From: Rugalucina vietnamica
Taxonomy: Eukaryota > Mollusca > Bivalvia > Lucinida > Lucinidae
DNA: 64,000 nucleotides
Assembly: GCA_964017185.1 (NCBI GenBank)
Contig: OZ024879.1
Span: 45,395,883 to 45,459,882, forward strand
Direction: 5' to 3'
Part shown: positions 11,370 to 21,894 of the stretch, piece after piece
Layout of the letters: each line of letters begins with the position of its first letter
Position numbering within the stretch: position 1 is the first letter of the stretch
The notes under the pieces: generated by a model
Databases searched by the model: none
Told to the model about the DNA's origin: nothing
The model's input: the letters and a program-made list of their open reading frames with translations, nothing else
Program-made: the position numbers and the translations under genes

Positions 11370-11658
11370 CATTACGAAAACTTGTCCATAAAATATACAT
11401 AACAGAGATATTTTTCAGAAGCAAAATTGAAAATTTCATCAGAAAAAAAATGATATTTTTCTTATTTTTGCTCAAAACATAGATTGTGGGTACACTCGCC
11501 GAGGTGGTTCAAACGAGTACCCACAATTTATGTTTTGGAGCAAACATAAGAAAAATAGGTATACCCCTGCAGACCCCAGTTTTGCTATATAAAAGTGTGT
11601 GTGTGTGTGGGGGGGGGGTATAAGGGGGTATTCATTACACGGACATGTTTTCTTGATG
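11370..11658 (-). mobile_element. MITE-1 copy abutting aquaporin splice donor
   Basis: On the minus strand it begins CATCAAGAAAACATGTCC and ends CAAGTTTTCGTAATG, the family's imperfect terminal inverted repeats. A central inverted repeat around GATTGTGGGTAC / GTACCCACAAT has a short GC-rich middle. Its minus-strand start is immediately after GTGAGTATA, the donor of aquaporin exon 5. It also contains a TG/G simple tract near 11596-11620. Confidence 0.85.
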
Positions 11659-11667
11659 TATACTCAC

Positions 11668-11779
11668 TGAGTTTGTCAACTGCCTCTTCCATAGAGAGTC
11701 CGCCTCTGTAGGGATCAAACACGTACTTGTACATCAATGCTGCTATACAACCACCCAGTATAGGTCCTATCCAGTATAC
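11668..11779 (-). CDS. Aquaporin exon 5 (helix 6 and start of C-tail)
   Basis: 112 bp encoding VYWIGPILGGCIAALMYKYV then FDPYRGGLSMEEAVDKL plus one base. The acceptor is TTGTATCTAG and the donor GTGAGT. Without splicing, translation would run into MITE sequence, which supports the donor. Confidence 0.9.
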
Positions 11780-14700
11780 CTAGATACAAGAAGCAATATT
11801 CATTTACAAATATGCCATATTACGGTCCAGATAACAAATGAGTGCTTATTTTAATGATACGCAAATCATTATGAAAACTTGCCCATGCAATATACAAAGA
11901 TTTTTAAAGTTGTAAAAAAATGAAAATTTTCAGTTGAATTTTTTTTTATATTTTTCTTATTTTTGCTCAAAACATAGATTGTGGGTGCACGTTAGAACCG
12001 CCTCAGCGTTCTAACGACTACCCACAATCTATGTTTTGGAGCAAAAATGAGAAAAATAGGTATACCCCTCCATATCCCAGTTTTACTATATAAAAATGTG
12101 GGATTTGAGGGGGTATACATTTCACGGACATGTTTTCCTGATGTTAACTCTACAATCTGAAGGGCAAATGATAGACTGACATAATAATAATTTTCACAAC
12201 GTGTATATTCATTTTCAGTATTTCTCTTTGGCTCCATTTTGCCAAATCTGCGGGGTCACTGAGGAGGCTTCGGCCCATCCCTTTTCTCATTAATATGCTC
12301 ACTGCTCTTAAAGGATCTCAGTTGTATTTTTATTCAACTTATTTTTTTCTCGTGTTTGTTTGTTTTGAGGTTTAACGTCCCAGTAAATAATTTTAAGTCA
12401 AACTGTTCTACTTGTAAAGGAAATTTAGATATTCCAATAATGTATTTTAAAAAAAAGCTAATCGAGGCTAAGAAGTGTTTATTATACATGTTTAGTAATG
12501 TATACTTGGGCACTCGATCATTTACCACTGAATCTGGAGTGGGACAGGTCACATGCGAGACAAGCGAAATTTATCTTGCGGGTGTGTCAGGTGGTTTTGT
12601 CGATGTTCTCTCGTTTGTTCCCCATCAACTGACTGGCACGTCTCGTATGAGTTGAAATAATCTTGAAGGAGAGTAAAACGGAATAAAAATGCATATTTTA
12701 ACATCACACACTGACGAGAAACCTTTCAACGAACACATACATAGACTGGCTCCCGTCCTATGTTCATATCTACCTCATCTATCATGTTCTATAACCTCCA
12801 CAAATATTTTTGTATGAGTTACCTCTCTTCTTAGACCAAGAACATCTATAATCGAACGCAACAATTAGCAACTAAAGCAATTTAAGACATGCATGTTTTA
12901 CTTTTAAAACAAAAGTTTGACGACGGGAGCCAGTCCAGGCCCCGAGATTATAAAACTTTTTTCAAGCTCAGCTCAGCTGAGCATGAAATTTCAACTGCTC
13001 ATAAATGCTGAAATAGTCAAAATTAGTGGAAAATTTCTGTTCAAACCTCAAAAACTGGTAAATCCTGGTCATAAATGTTAAAATGCCAACAATTGTTGGC
13101 ATTTTAACATTTATAAGCAGGATAAATTTTAAGCTCAGCTGAGTTGAGCATGAAAAAAGTTTTATAACCTCGGGACCAGAACCTACCCAGTGATCCTCAA
13201 AATCGTTCGATACCACAGCTGAGCCTAGAGATCTGGCGGGGTTCATACTGGCACCACTGTAGGGGATCTACAATACAAACAGAGCATTACCACAGCTGAG
13301 CCTAGAGATCTGGCGGGATTCATACTGGCGCCACTGTAGGGGATCTAAAACATCATGGAAACGCGTCCATGTAAAGTATGTACATGCGTACCATTTGAGC
13401 CACCTCGTGGGAAAACCAACAATGTGGTTTCCGAACAGGTCCGACACAAACCGGTCTGTAGAAGCACAGAAAAGAGCTAGAAGCTTGATTTAAGTAGAAG
13501 AGGAAGTGTACTATCTGAGTAGCGAAAACAAAGGCGCTGATCAGCTTCGCGGTTACCGCGAAGCTGATCTGCGTCTTTGTTTTCGCATATGCAAATTGTT
13601 GGGTTTCCCATGAGGCGGCTCATTTCATACTCCAGTTTTACAACAAAATTAGGGTTTAAGGGGTTATTCATGGTCATGTTTTCCTGATGAGAGTAATTTT
13701 CAGGACAACATGTCCATGCAATGAATACCCCCTTAAAACCCACTTTTACATAGTAAACTGGGATATGAAGGGTATACATTTTTTCTTATTTTCTATCCAA
13801 GACATACATTGTGGGTACTCGTTAGAACCGCCTCGCCCAGGCGGTTCTTAAAAGTACACCCAATCTGTATTTTGGAGCATAACGCAACACCACATAGCCA
13901 TGTGTCAATACGCACGGTAGTCCAGTGGAAACTGCGTCTGACTCCGGCTGGAGAAGGTCGGGGTAACCCCACCGGCGCTTAGTCACCCTAGAGAAGACGC
14001 ATTAAGGGTTAAACAGTAAGGGTTAAGAAAGCGCTGGCCCTGGTCAGAAAAATAGGTAAACCCCTTCACAACCCTGTGTTACTATATAAACTTATGGTTT
14101 ATGGGGGTTTATTTTTCATAGACATTTTCCTGTTGCAGTAATTTTTATCATATTTACTGTCAGTCCAGTCTTTAATTTTTCATGCATTTTATTTTTGTGT
14201 TACCAGGTTAGTGTACGGAATTGTAAATCACCTTTTATTTTTACAAATTTTGTTTGAAACTCTATATACATGAATTACGAACGTTGTCCAATTGTTGAAA
14301 ATGAAAAAAGTCTGCCGAAATTCTGATTTCACAAAACAGCCCGAATATATTTTTAACTTACCCCTCCGAGATGCAACACCCCTACAGTGAGACCAATCCC
14401 CAGGGCCGGGCTACCGAAAAACGGTCTATTCCCGTCCGTGCATCCAAATATGGAAAATACGAGTACAAAAGTAAAAATAACTTCACATCCAAACATTTCC
14501 CCGCCATCAAGTAGGGAGCTGCCCGTGACCCCTAGGTTACCGTGGGTGGAACTGGGAGTTACCCTGGAATGGAGAGAATTGCTTATAATTTTATTTTCGT
14601 TGTCGGGAAGGGCCGTAACTAAGGTTGGAAGAACTTGTGGCCCGACCCTTTTGCTTGTACATGTATGTATGTTCAGCAATAAAATAGAGAGAAAATAATT

Positions 14701-15421
14701 TGCACTCGAGCCGCCGGAAGCGAGAAAACCGTCATCGGGTTGTCCGACCAGGTCCGATACAAACGGGCATGCACATACACAGACTTTAAATTTTCGATTT
14801 ATAAAGAAAATGCATTGTACTATATGTGTAGCGAAAACAAAGGAGCTGATCGGCTGTGCACCTTTGTTTTCGCCTAGGTATGTTGTTGTTTTTCTTGTGC
14901 AGCGGCTCAAATAATGCATTGGTAGCTGTTACTGTATTAGTTCTAATAAGCGCCCAACCAGATGGGCTTCGAAATTTCGCGTATTTTTAAGGTATACAAT
15001 TTTCCCGATAATTTAGCTCTGAAACATATGCACAGGGTCGGCACAGTAAAAGTGCAAGATACTTCTATTTATGCGGATTCTGTCAATATCAATACTACAT
15101 GTATGCAGATATATTTAAACATTTTATTTGACTACCACACGCCCTCGTGGACATTTTGGCAGATCGATGCCAAAAAATGTCAAGTATCACAGTGTTCTAA
15201 TTATGCACTTACCCTTTTAAAATGAGAGATCCTAGCATAGCACCACAACACTGAGATATAGTATAAAGTATGGCACGAACTGGGCTTATTTTTAGCGCCA
15301 CCGCCATTGCTATGGAAACGGCGGGGTTCATGTGAGCACCTGACACGTGACCAAACATTTGGATGAGAATCGTTATCATGAGACCAAATGTGAAGGCAAT
15401 CTGCAAAGAAAAAAACCCCGT

Positions 15422-15483
<62 letters not shown>

Positions 15484-15484
15484 G

Positions 15485-15525
<41 letters not shown>

Positions 15526-18500
15526 TTTGAAAACCGCTCGACTATGGCTGACAAATAGTCATGGTGCCAGTTGGGATATGCAGACGCCCAATCAGTTGTA
15601 CGGAAAAGTTACAGGCAACTGATGTAGCCAGAAGCAAAGCTCATTAGAGCTTATGTTTATTGTTATTTACTGTCATATTTTACCTTATCTCATAAAAGCA
15701 TAGTCGAAGAGCCGGGCACAAAGTATACCTAGACGCACACAAAAAAAGACACAAACTGGACAAAACTCGACGACAAAACAAACAAGAACGCCGCGGAGGT
15801 CGATATCGCACCTGCATTGGGCAAAATAACTAAAAACGTGATATATATGTCAAGGGCACCAGGTCAAGGTGTGCTCTGAAAGGGTCTAGGTTTCATACTT
15901 GCAGCGAAAACAACGCAGCATAGCTCACCTGGCGAGTTACATTCCACAAACGACGAGCACGAAGTTATTGACTTGACAAACAAACCTACCAAAGTTATAC
16001 ATACACCAACATTATTAGTTGGCAGCTCAATCTTAAAAAGGGTCAAAACCAGTGACCTAAACCCAAACGTAGCAATAAAAACATTCCCAGGGGCAACATT
16101 TGATTCCATCAAAGACAGCCTGTCTGATTACGATATAAGCAAATGTAACACCATCATTCTGCATGTTGGCGGGAATGATGCCGACAGCGGCGCCGACATT
16201 GAAACTTTCTGTGACAGTTATGTGTCGTTGTTAGAAGACCTCCAGACGGACGACCGTCGTCTAGTAGTGTCGGGACTTCTTCCCAGAGGGAGCGTTGACC
16301 TCGAACCATACAATAACAAACTTAAAGCTGTATGTGCTGAAAATGACTTGGAATTTATAAATTACTATGATAGTTTTTTGCTGGCTTCAGGTGACATTCC
16401 CGATGCATACTTTCATAAAGATAAAACTCACTTAAACATGTCGGGAACTAGAAAGTTTTTAATGAATATAGATTCCGTATGTAAGGTACGAAATGTGATG
16501 CATCCGGTGAATCGAAATGAGCATGGTAATCGATCGGTAAAAGGTTATCAAGGTCCGAGTACAGGCAGAAGGGCTCCTCCACGTGCAGGACCCCGATATT
16601 CTCAGAAATACTGCCATATATGTGCCATGAAAAATCATTCAACTAAGGAATGTTGGTTCAATGGAGGGGACTCTGGGATACCGAACTCATATTCCGGTTA
16701 GGATTTAGCAGAGCGTATGAAACTGACATCGTCCATGACGGACAACTTAATTTCTTATCCTACGCTAAATTCTGATGAAAGTTGTTGTGTCTATACATCT
16801 CGAAAAGCTCAGCATCCGGGGGCACCTGCCACTGCACATTCTGAAAATACGGATGCTTGCTCTTCTAATTCGAAAACCATTGATCCTACCTGTTTGAAAG
16901 AAAATCAAGTACGTCCAAACAGTTTAATGAGACTTAATTTCACGTCAAAAGGTCTGCACATGTGCAATCTGAATGTTCAACATATCCTTCCAAAACTAGA
17001 TGAACTACGTGTATTATTAGCAGACAATGCCGGTCCGGATATTTTTTGCGCATGCGATTTTGCGATTTTTGCGACAGAGCCTGTAATTTTGGAAAACCAG
17101 CTAGCGATCGATGGTTTTGAATTTTTTCGAAAGGATAGAGCAGCGACTCAAAATAAAACTGGAGGTGGGTTGATTATGTATTTTAAAAACTCCTTTGTTT
17201 GTGCACGACGCACAGAGTTTGAAATATCAAATTTGGAAACCATTTGGGCAGAAGTTAAGCTTCCAAATGCGAAGCCTTTCCTGTTGCGCACAGTTTACCG
17301 TCCCTCAAATGCTAAGAGCGAATGGGTTGACTTGTTTGAGGAGGAGCTTTCCATAGCTCAAACGACCGGCCTTGAATATATAGTAATGGGCGACTTTAAT
17401 ATTGATCTGTTATCAAACATTCCGAGAACGAAATGGTCAAATATGATACAGCTATTTGACCTTACTCAGCTCATCACGAAACCAACCCGCATTACGCAAG
17501 CTACGGCAACATTGATTGACCATGTCTACACAACGTCTCCTGACAATATATCCGAAAGTTTTGTATCAGATTTATCTGTCAGTGATCATTTTCCCATATG
17601 CATAACCCGTAAAGTTGGTGTTAAAAAGTCCAAAGATACTCACATTTCCACCATATATCGCTCATTTAAACATTTTAATGAAAATCAATTTCTGCATGAA
17701 CTTTCGCTAGACTTAGAGAGTTTTACCCCTTTCCATGAAAGTATCGAAGATGATTTTAGTACATGGTTCTCAATAATTTATAAAACTTTAAATGAACATG
17801 CTCCCCTGAAAAATAAAAGAGTAAAACATAAGAGATTGCCAGAATGGTTTACACCTGATATAAAAGAAATGCAACATAAACGAGATTTAAGCAAACGTTT
17901 GAAACAATGGGAGGACTACAGAAAATTTCGAAACAAAACAAGACAATTAATAAGGCAAGCAAAACGCAAATACTTCTCTGATACAGTTGATAATAGCAAA
18001 GATACTAAAGCAATATGGAGACATTTACGGTCAGTCAGTTCCGGAAAAAAAAAACATGCAAACAAATCACCTCCCAGTCGAACTTAATGTAAATAATGAA
18101 CGCATAATTGATTCAACAAAAGTTGCATCTAAACTAAATGAATTTTTGCTTCAGTGGCAGAGCATTTTGAAATGGAAAGTACGGAATTATCTATCTATTA
18201 TTAATCTATAAGATTAAAGCTTTTTGTTGATTCTAAAGTCCCTACCAGCACTAAGTTCTCTATTCCATACATAACCAGTGATCAAGTGTTGCACTATATC
18301 AATAAACTAGATTCATCAAAAGCTACTGGGTTGGATGGCATCGGGCCAAAGATTATTAAACTTGCAGGTAGCTGCTTATCGCCATCCATTGCTGAACTTA
18401 TCAATAAAAGTATAACTTTAGGACAATTTCCATCCCAACTTAAACAGGCAAAAATATTCCCAATTTTTAAAAGTGGGTCTTAGACAGACCCGTCAAATTA

Positions 18501-21500
18501 CAGACCTATCTCGATATTGCCTACGATATCCAAAATTTTCGAGAGACATGTTAATAAGCACTTAATGGGGTTTTTAAATAAACATAAACTTTTATTAGAA
18601 ACTCAGTCTGGATTTAGACCAAAGCATAGTTGCCAAACGGCTTTAATTAGACTGATTGATACCTGGATGGAATGTATCGACAAAGGAGACATAATAGGCG
18701 CACTCTTTCTTGACTTCCGCAAAGCGTTCGATCTAGTTGATCACAGAATCCTACTTGATAAGCTTGCACTATATAATTTCAGTAACTCTTCTCTTAAATG
18801 GTTTGACTCATATCTACATGACCGTCAATAGGCTATGCAAGGCCAACACGGATTAACGGAATTTTCAAAAATACTGTCTGGCGTACCTCAGGGTTCCATT
18901 TTAGGCCCTACTCTTTTATTTATTAACGATTTACCATTAAATTTTGAATTTTGCTTATCAGACCTTTACGCTAGCGCTGATGACGCGACAGCTCATACTA
19001 ATGGCAAGGAAGTCGATACCGTCGAATATAAAATACAAGGAGACTTTGGTAATGCTAAACATTGGAGTAAACGGAATAATCTTCCAATAAATTATAAAAA
19101 ATCCACCTGCATGATGTTAGGCACTAGGAATCGACTTATAGAAGCGCGTAAATTTAACATTAAAGTAGATGACATTTGTTTACAAAATGTCTCAACACAA
19201 TCAGTATTAGGCTTGCATATTGATGAGCACCTTACATGGTCAATTCATATAGATCACTTATGCTCAGCCATCTCGAGTAAGATTTCGCTTCTAAAACAAT
19301 TAGCAGAGTACGTACCAGTAGACGTACAAAAACGTTTTTACCAAGGTTATATTGTACCATTGATATATTACTGATCCGTCACTTGGGGAGCAGCCTCAAA
19401 GTATAATATAGAACGGGTATCGAAATTACAAAAACGCGCCGCCAGGATAATATTAAAAGCTGATTTCGACACATCATCTGATGATATGTTTCAAAATCTC
19501 AACTGGCCTTCAATAGAAAAAAGACTTAAATATAATAAGGCAGTGCTAACATACAGAGCTCTCAATAAACAAACTCCGGACTATATTTCAAGTTTATTAA
19601 AACCTTTATCTGAAACTCATTCATTGAATTTAAGATCTTCAGAAAATAAATGCCTACATATACCACGATCACATACTACTCTTTATGATAACTCTTTTAC
19701 ATGCTCGGCCCCGAAGCTATGGAATGCTCTTCCTCAAACAGTCAGAGAAGCAGAAACTCTTTTAACTTTTAAAAAACAACTAAAAATGTTCTTGAAATCT
19801 AAACATTTTAAATAATCTTTTAACAGTGCTACATTGTTTGTAAAACATTCCCTTATCTTTTAAAGAAAATGTTCCATGTTATATCTGTCACATATTTTAA
19901 AGAATATATTTTATGTTTTATGCGCTCGTTTTGCACACATATTTTGTATATTATGTATCTAGTTGTAATGTTGTTATTTTAAGAGGACCGCAAGGTAGAA
20001 TAGCTTCAGCTAATTGTGTTATCCTATATAAACATTGTACAATTAAATAAATAAATAAAACTATGCAAGGTTTGAGACTCGCAGCTATCACTGATGTCGA
20101 GAAAACTAAACTTTGACGTAAAATTTGCCAAAGTCAGTGGACTGTGAAATATAGGTGAAGGTCAGCGGGTCAAGGTGTGTGCTTGAAGGGTATGTCAAAG
20201 ACAATAACTATGCAAGGTTTGAGACTCGCAGCTATCACTGATGTCGAGAAAACCAAACTTCGACGTAAAATTTGTCAAAGTCAGAGGACCGTGAAATAAA
20301 GAGCAAGGTCAGCAGGTCAAGGTGCGTGCTTGTAGGATATGTCAAGGACAATTACTATGTAAGGTTTGAGACTCACAGCTATCATTGATGTCGAGAAAAC
20401 CAAACTTCGACGTAAATATTGACGGACGGACGGACGAACGGACGGACGAACGAACGGACGGACAGAAATTTGGACTCCTATATCGCACCCTGCTATAAGC
20501 AGGTGCGATAACAAAACCACGACAGGAAGAACGGTCTGTAATATACATATGCCATTTATTCATATCCCCAAGGGATAAGCTTTAACACTACATACATTAC
20601 CCTGCAATTACTTGTCTGTGATTTTTATTTTAATGTTTATGTTATTCTCGCTGTCCACAAATTAAACCAAATAAATCCCTTTGAAGACTTGAAAGCTTGT
20701 AATGTAGGGAATTATCTGTTTGATTAGTTCTTAGCAATGTGTACAGTAAGCAGCAGCACGTGGCAAAAGTGTATATTTGAGCTCGGAAAAATCTCGGTAG
20801 TTGCTTTTCACGAAATGACGATTTAAACCATCCGTTTTTATGGATATGCATGTATATCATATGTGCAATGTAATCATCTAAAATTCAATTGACCAAAACG
20901 TATGTGTTTATTTTGAAATGGAAACGCGTTTTATGGACATTTCTTTCTGCATGTCAGTTTATCTCATGTTTTTACATACATTGTAAACTGAGAGAGAACA
21001 AATAAACTTGGAAACTTGGACAAAATCCTTCACTTGATGAGTATTTTTGTAATATTGTGATATAGTGGCATTAAATCAGCTTCATGATTTGTGAACTTGT
21101 GAACTTGATAACCTTATTCCAATCAACCAAATGAATGTGTTCACTTTTCGTTATTTCCCATAGTTTAGATACAAATAGGGGCAACTTCTTTCATCATATT
21201 TGTTTTGCCAACCAAGAAAACAAATATCTATTGTCCTTACACCATCTTTCAGAAACCGCCTTTTTGAAAACCACACTTGTTGTGTTAGGTTAAACAGTTT
21301 TGGGCATAAATTAAAATTGTTATTAGTGTACCGATTTCCAATTTTTCAGTGGCATTTTAGAGACTTCTGGAATGTAAAATAATGAGAGGGTCAGATATTT
21401 CCTTAGGTGTTTTAGAAAAGTGTGATATTGAAAAACGGTAGTTTCTGAAATATGGTGTAAGGACAGTAGACCTACTAACTTACTCTGATAATTAAAGCGG

Positions 21501-21696
21501 GCCCTAGCACCTGTCCCTCAGGTAAAACAATGGAGGCCGTACCAACGAACACGAACAACATAGTCGCCAAGCCCTCAGCTAACACTGCTCGCCAGAGATC
21601 CCAACTTTTGAGCTCTCCGATAATGTCAAGTTTGCCTTGACCCTCTGTCCGTATGCTGTCAAGACGGTTGGCAATGTGGAGAAAATAACCGTCCAT
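11668..21696 (-). CDS. Aquaporin (AQP4/AQP1-type water channel), five exons, 3' end missing
   Basis: Five minus-strand exons join in frame: 21696-21484, 15400-15213, 14563-14362, 13267-13187 and 11779-11668, about 265 residues. All junctions have AG acceptors and GTAAGT, GTAGGT or GTGAGT donors. The product shows helix 1 (AVLAEGLATMLFVFVGTASI), loop B with HMNPAVS, loop E with SMNPARS, and helix 6 (WIGPILGGCIAALMYKYVF). Filter positions read Phe (TFGLMI), His (VGVLHLGG), Ala (SGASMNPAR) and Arg (NPAR), the F/H/A/R set of water-selective AQP4. It should be a tetrameric plasma-membrane channel moving water along osmotic gradients; that role is inferred from family knowledge. The last exon ends one base into a codon, so at least one C-terminal tail exon is expected at lower coordinates; I did not find it. 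Introns are packed with mobile DNA. Confidence 0.92.
11867..12143 (-). mobile_element. MITE-1 copy in aquaporin intron 4
   Basis: The ends are CATTATGAAAACTTGCCC on the plus-strand left and GGACATGTTTTCCTGATG on the right. A long central hairpin has the arms GATTGTGGGTGCACGTTAGA and TCTAACGACTACCCACAAT. It lies between exons 4 and 5. Confidence 0.85.
12530..12690 (+). repeat. SINE-like GTCAGGTGG / GAGTTGAAATAATC repeat
   Basis: It shares ordered words with 36240-36430 and 36815-36975: GCGAGACAAG, GTGTCAGGTGGTTTTGT, TTCTC, GTCTCGTATGAGTTGAAATAATC and a GTAAAAC..GAATAAA end. Copies at 36 kb include a B-box-like GGGTTCGAACCC, so the family may be tRNA-derived. Confidence 0.6.
12960..13170. repeat. 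Palindrome with AGCTCAGCTGAGC ends
   Basis: The left arm (12950-13090) starts CCCGAGATTATAAAACTTTTTTC with AGCTCAGCTGAGCATGAAA and TTAAAATGCCAACAATTG. The right arm (13090-13175) is its near reverse complement, ending AAGTTTTATAACCTCGGG. A foldback or MITE-like structure inside aquaporin intron 4, next to exon 4. Confidence 0.7.
13187..13267 (-). CDS. Aquaporin exon 4 (second NPA box)
   Basis: 81 bp, phase 0 at both ends, encoding IPYSGASMNPARSLGSAVVS then NDFEDHW. The acceptor is GTATTGTAG and the donor GTAGGT. It contains the NPAR box whose Arg is the selectivity-filter residue. Confidence 0.92.
13291..13344 (-). pseudogene. Partial tandem duplicate of aquaporin exon 4
   Basis: Just upstream in gene order, 54 bp (18 codons, IPYSGASMNPARSLGSAV) repeat the start of exon 4 with three silent-looking changes. 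It keeps an AG acceptor (GTTTTAG) and is followed by GTAATG, a possible weak donor. It stops where exon 4 continues with VSNDFEDHW. It is in frame, so inclusion would add 18 residues; more likely it is a broken duplicate or cryptic exon. Confidence 0.8.
13396..13622 (-). mobile_element. MITE-2 family copy
   Basis: Terminal inverted repeats of about 27 bp: GAGCCACCTCGTGGGAAAAC at the left and GTTTCCCATGAGGCGGCTC at the right. A strong internal hairpin has AAAGGCGCTGATCAGCTTCG paired with CGAAGCTGATCTGCGTCTTT. It lies in aquaporin intron 3. Confidence 0.85.
13629..14137. mobile_element. Compound of MITE-1 fragments split by a tRNA-like SINE
   Basis: 13629-13688 is the end of one MITE-1 copy in minus orientation. 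13700-13880 is a plus-oriented copy with the central hairpin (TAGAACCGCC / GGCGGTTCT), and 14044-14137 is another minus-oriented end. Between them, 13905-14040 contains GGTAGTCCAGTGGAAACTG and GTCTGACTCCGGCTGGAGAA, which resembles a tRNA D arm and anticodon arm, so a SINE insertion is likely. Confidence 0.6.
14362..14563 (-). CDS. Aquaporin exon 3 (helices 4 and 5)
   Basis: 202 bp. The first base completes the Gly codon split with exon 2 and it ends in phase 0. It encodes VTPSSTHGNLGVTGSSLLDG, then MFGCEVIFTFVLVFSIFG, then PALGIGLTVGVLHLGG. The acceptor is CATTCCAG and the donor GTAAGT. It supplies the filter His. Confidence 0.9.
14706..14909 (-). mobile_element. MITE-2 family copy, internally deleted
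   Basis: The termini GAGCCGCCGGAAGCGAGAAA and TTGTTTTTCTTGTGCAGCGGC are inverted repeats. The internal hairpin is shortened to GGAGCTGATCGGCTGTGCACC. It lies in aquaporin intron 2, about 140 bp upstream of exon 3. Confidence 0.75.
15213..15400 (-). CDS. Aquaporin exon 2 (helix 2, first NPA box, helix 3)
   Basis: 188 bp starting in phase 0 with IAFTFGLMITILIQMFGHVS. HMNPAVS and ISPVRAILYTISQCCGAML follow, and it ends two bases into a Gly codon. The acceptor is TTCTTTGCAG and the donor GTAAGT. It supplies the filter Phe and the first NPA half-helix. Confidence 0.92.
15425..15522. repeat. (TCA)n / (TGA)n microsatellite
   Basis: About 32 near-perfect trinucleotide repeats lie 25 bp upstream of the exon 2 acceptor, in aquaporin intron 1. 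Poly-Ser and poly-Met frames here are artefacts. Confidence 0.95.
15807..15885 (+). mobile_element. Left part of a Helitron-like (HINE) element
   Basis: TATCGCACCTGC near 15807 is the inverted match of GCAGGTGCGATA at 20500-20512. The following GGTCAAGGTGTGC..GAAAGGGT matches the tandem core at 20163-20193. The two parts are one element split by the LINE at about 15886-20060. Confidence 0.65.
15886..16701 (+). pseudogene. LINE ORF1: SGNH/GDSL-type esterase plus zinc knuckle
   Basis: The frame is open from the junction with the Helitron-like element, so its own start is probably lost. The fold resembles an SGNH hydrolase: block I in TLLVGSSILKRV, block III in ILHVGGNDA, and DKTHLNMSG carrying the Asp-x-x-His pair. 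A CCHC knuckle (CHICAMKNHSTKEC, spacing 2-4-4) follows near the C-terminus. CR1-clade LINEs carry esterase-bearing ORF1 proteins thought to help bind RNA or membranes. No internal stop is visible, unlike ORF2. Confidence 0.8.
16717..19815 (+). pseudogene. LINE ORF2: endonuclease and reverse transcriptase, inactivated
   Basis: The endonuclease (16717-17640) shows LHMCNLNVQHILPKLDELR, MGDFNIDL, TLIDHVYTT and SDHFPIC. The expected catalytic Glu segment reads FCACDFAIFATEP, so it is altered. A frameshift sits at the A run near 18045. The RT follows with SSKATGLDGIGPK, NYRPISILPTISKI, LDFRKAFDLVDH, SGVPQGSILGP, ADDAT (Tyr before ADD changed to Ser) and the C-terminal SAPKLWNALPQTV. In-frame stops lie at about 18481, 18829 and 19372, and a few residues are missing after GPT. 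The element is clearly dead. It ends with a 3'UTR and an (AAAT)n tail near 20042-20058, and it sits in aquaporin intron 1. Confidence 0.88.
20061..20512 (+). mobile_element. Helitron-like (HINE) element, tandem cores and 3' hairpin
   Basis: Core units begin at 20061, 20208 and 20355 (CTATGCAAGGTTTGAGACTC), period 147 bp. A GGAC/GAAC microsatellite follows (20420-20462), then a hairpin (CACCCTGC, TATAA, GCAGGTG) next to the 3' end GCGATA. Terminal sequence is an inverted match to 15807. These are the traits of non-autonomous Helentron-type elements (short terminal inverted repeat, 3' hairpin, tandem cores, microsatellite). It resembles oyster pearl elements in layout. Confidence 0.7.
20520..21470. 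other. Aquaporin intron 1, unique sequence
   Basis: No repeat or coding segment was recognised. A few short frames are open but lack domains or codon structure. Confidence 0.4.
21484..21696 (-). CDS. Aquaporin exon 1 (start and helix 1)
   Basis: 213 bp, 71 codons, starting ATGGACGG and ending in phase 0 at GTAAGT. It encodes a 35-residue N-terminus (MDGYFLHIANRLDSIRTEGQ then KLDIIGELKSWDLW) and helix 1, RAVLAEGLATMLFVFVGTAS. The Met was chosen because no earlier in-frame Met is apparent and the length fits AQP N-termini. An additional 5'UTR exon is possible. Confidence 0.85.
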
Positions 21697-21699
21697 CTT

Positions 21700-21855
21700 C
21701 TCTCACAGACGCCTATCAATAAATAAATAAATAAATAGATAAATAAATAAATAAATAAATAAATGTCAAATTTGCCCTGACCCTCTGTCCGTATGCTGTC
21801 GAGACGGTTGGCAATGTGGAGAAAATAACCGTCTATCTTCTCTCAAAGAAGCCTA

Positions 21856-21894
<39 letters not shown>

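Noticed and set aside
14353-14919. Single 188-codon ORF as the aquaporin exon 3
   Set aside because: Only 14362-14563 is aquaporin; the upstream part of the frame is intron and MITE-2 sequence, and an acceptor at 14565/14564 restores the frame with exon 2.
15201-15622. Poly-Met and poly-Ser frames as repeat proteins
   Set aside because: They are translations of the (TCA)n microsatellite in aquaporin intron 1.
20317-20563. Arg/Pro/Ser/Val repeat frames near 20.4 kb, 39.1 kb and 50.1 kb
   Set aside because: They translate the GGAC-type microsatellites of the Helitron-like elements.
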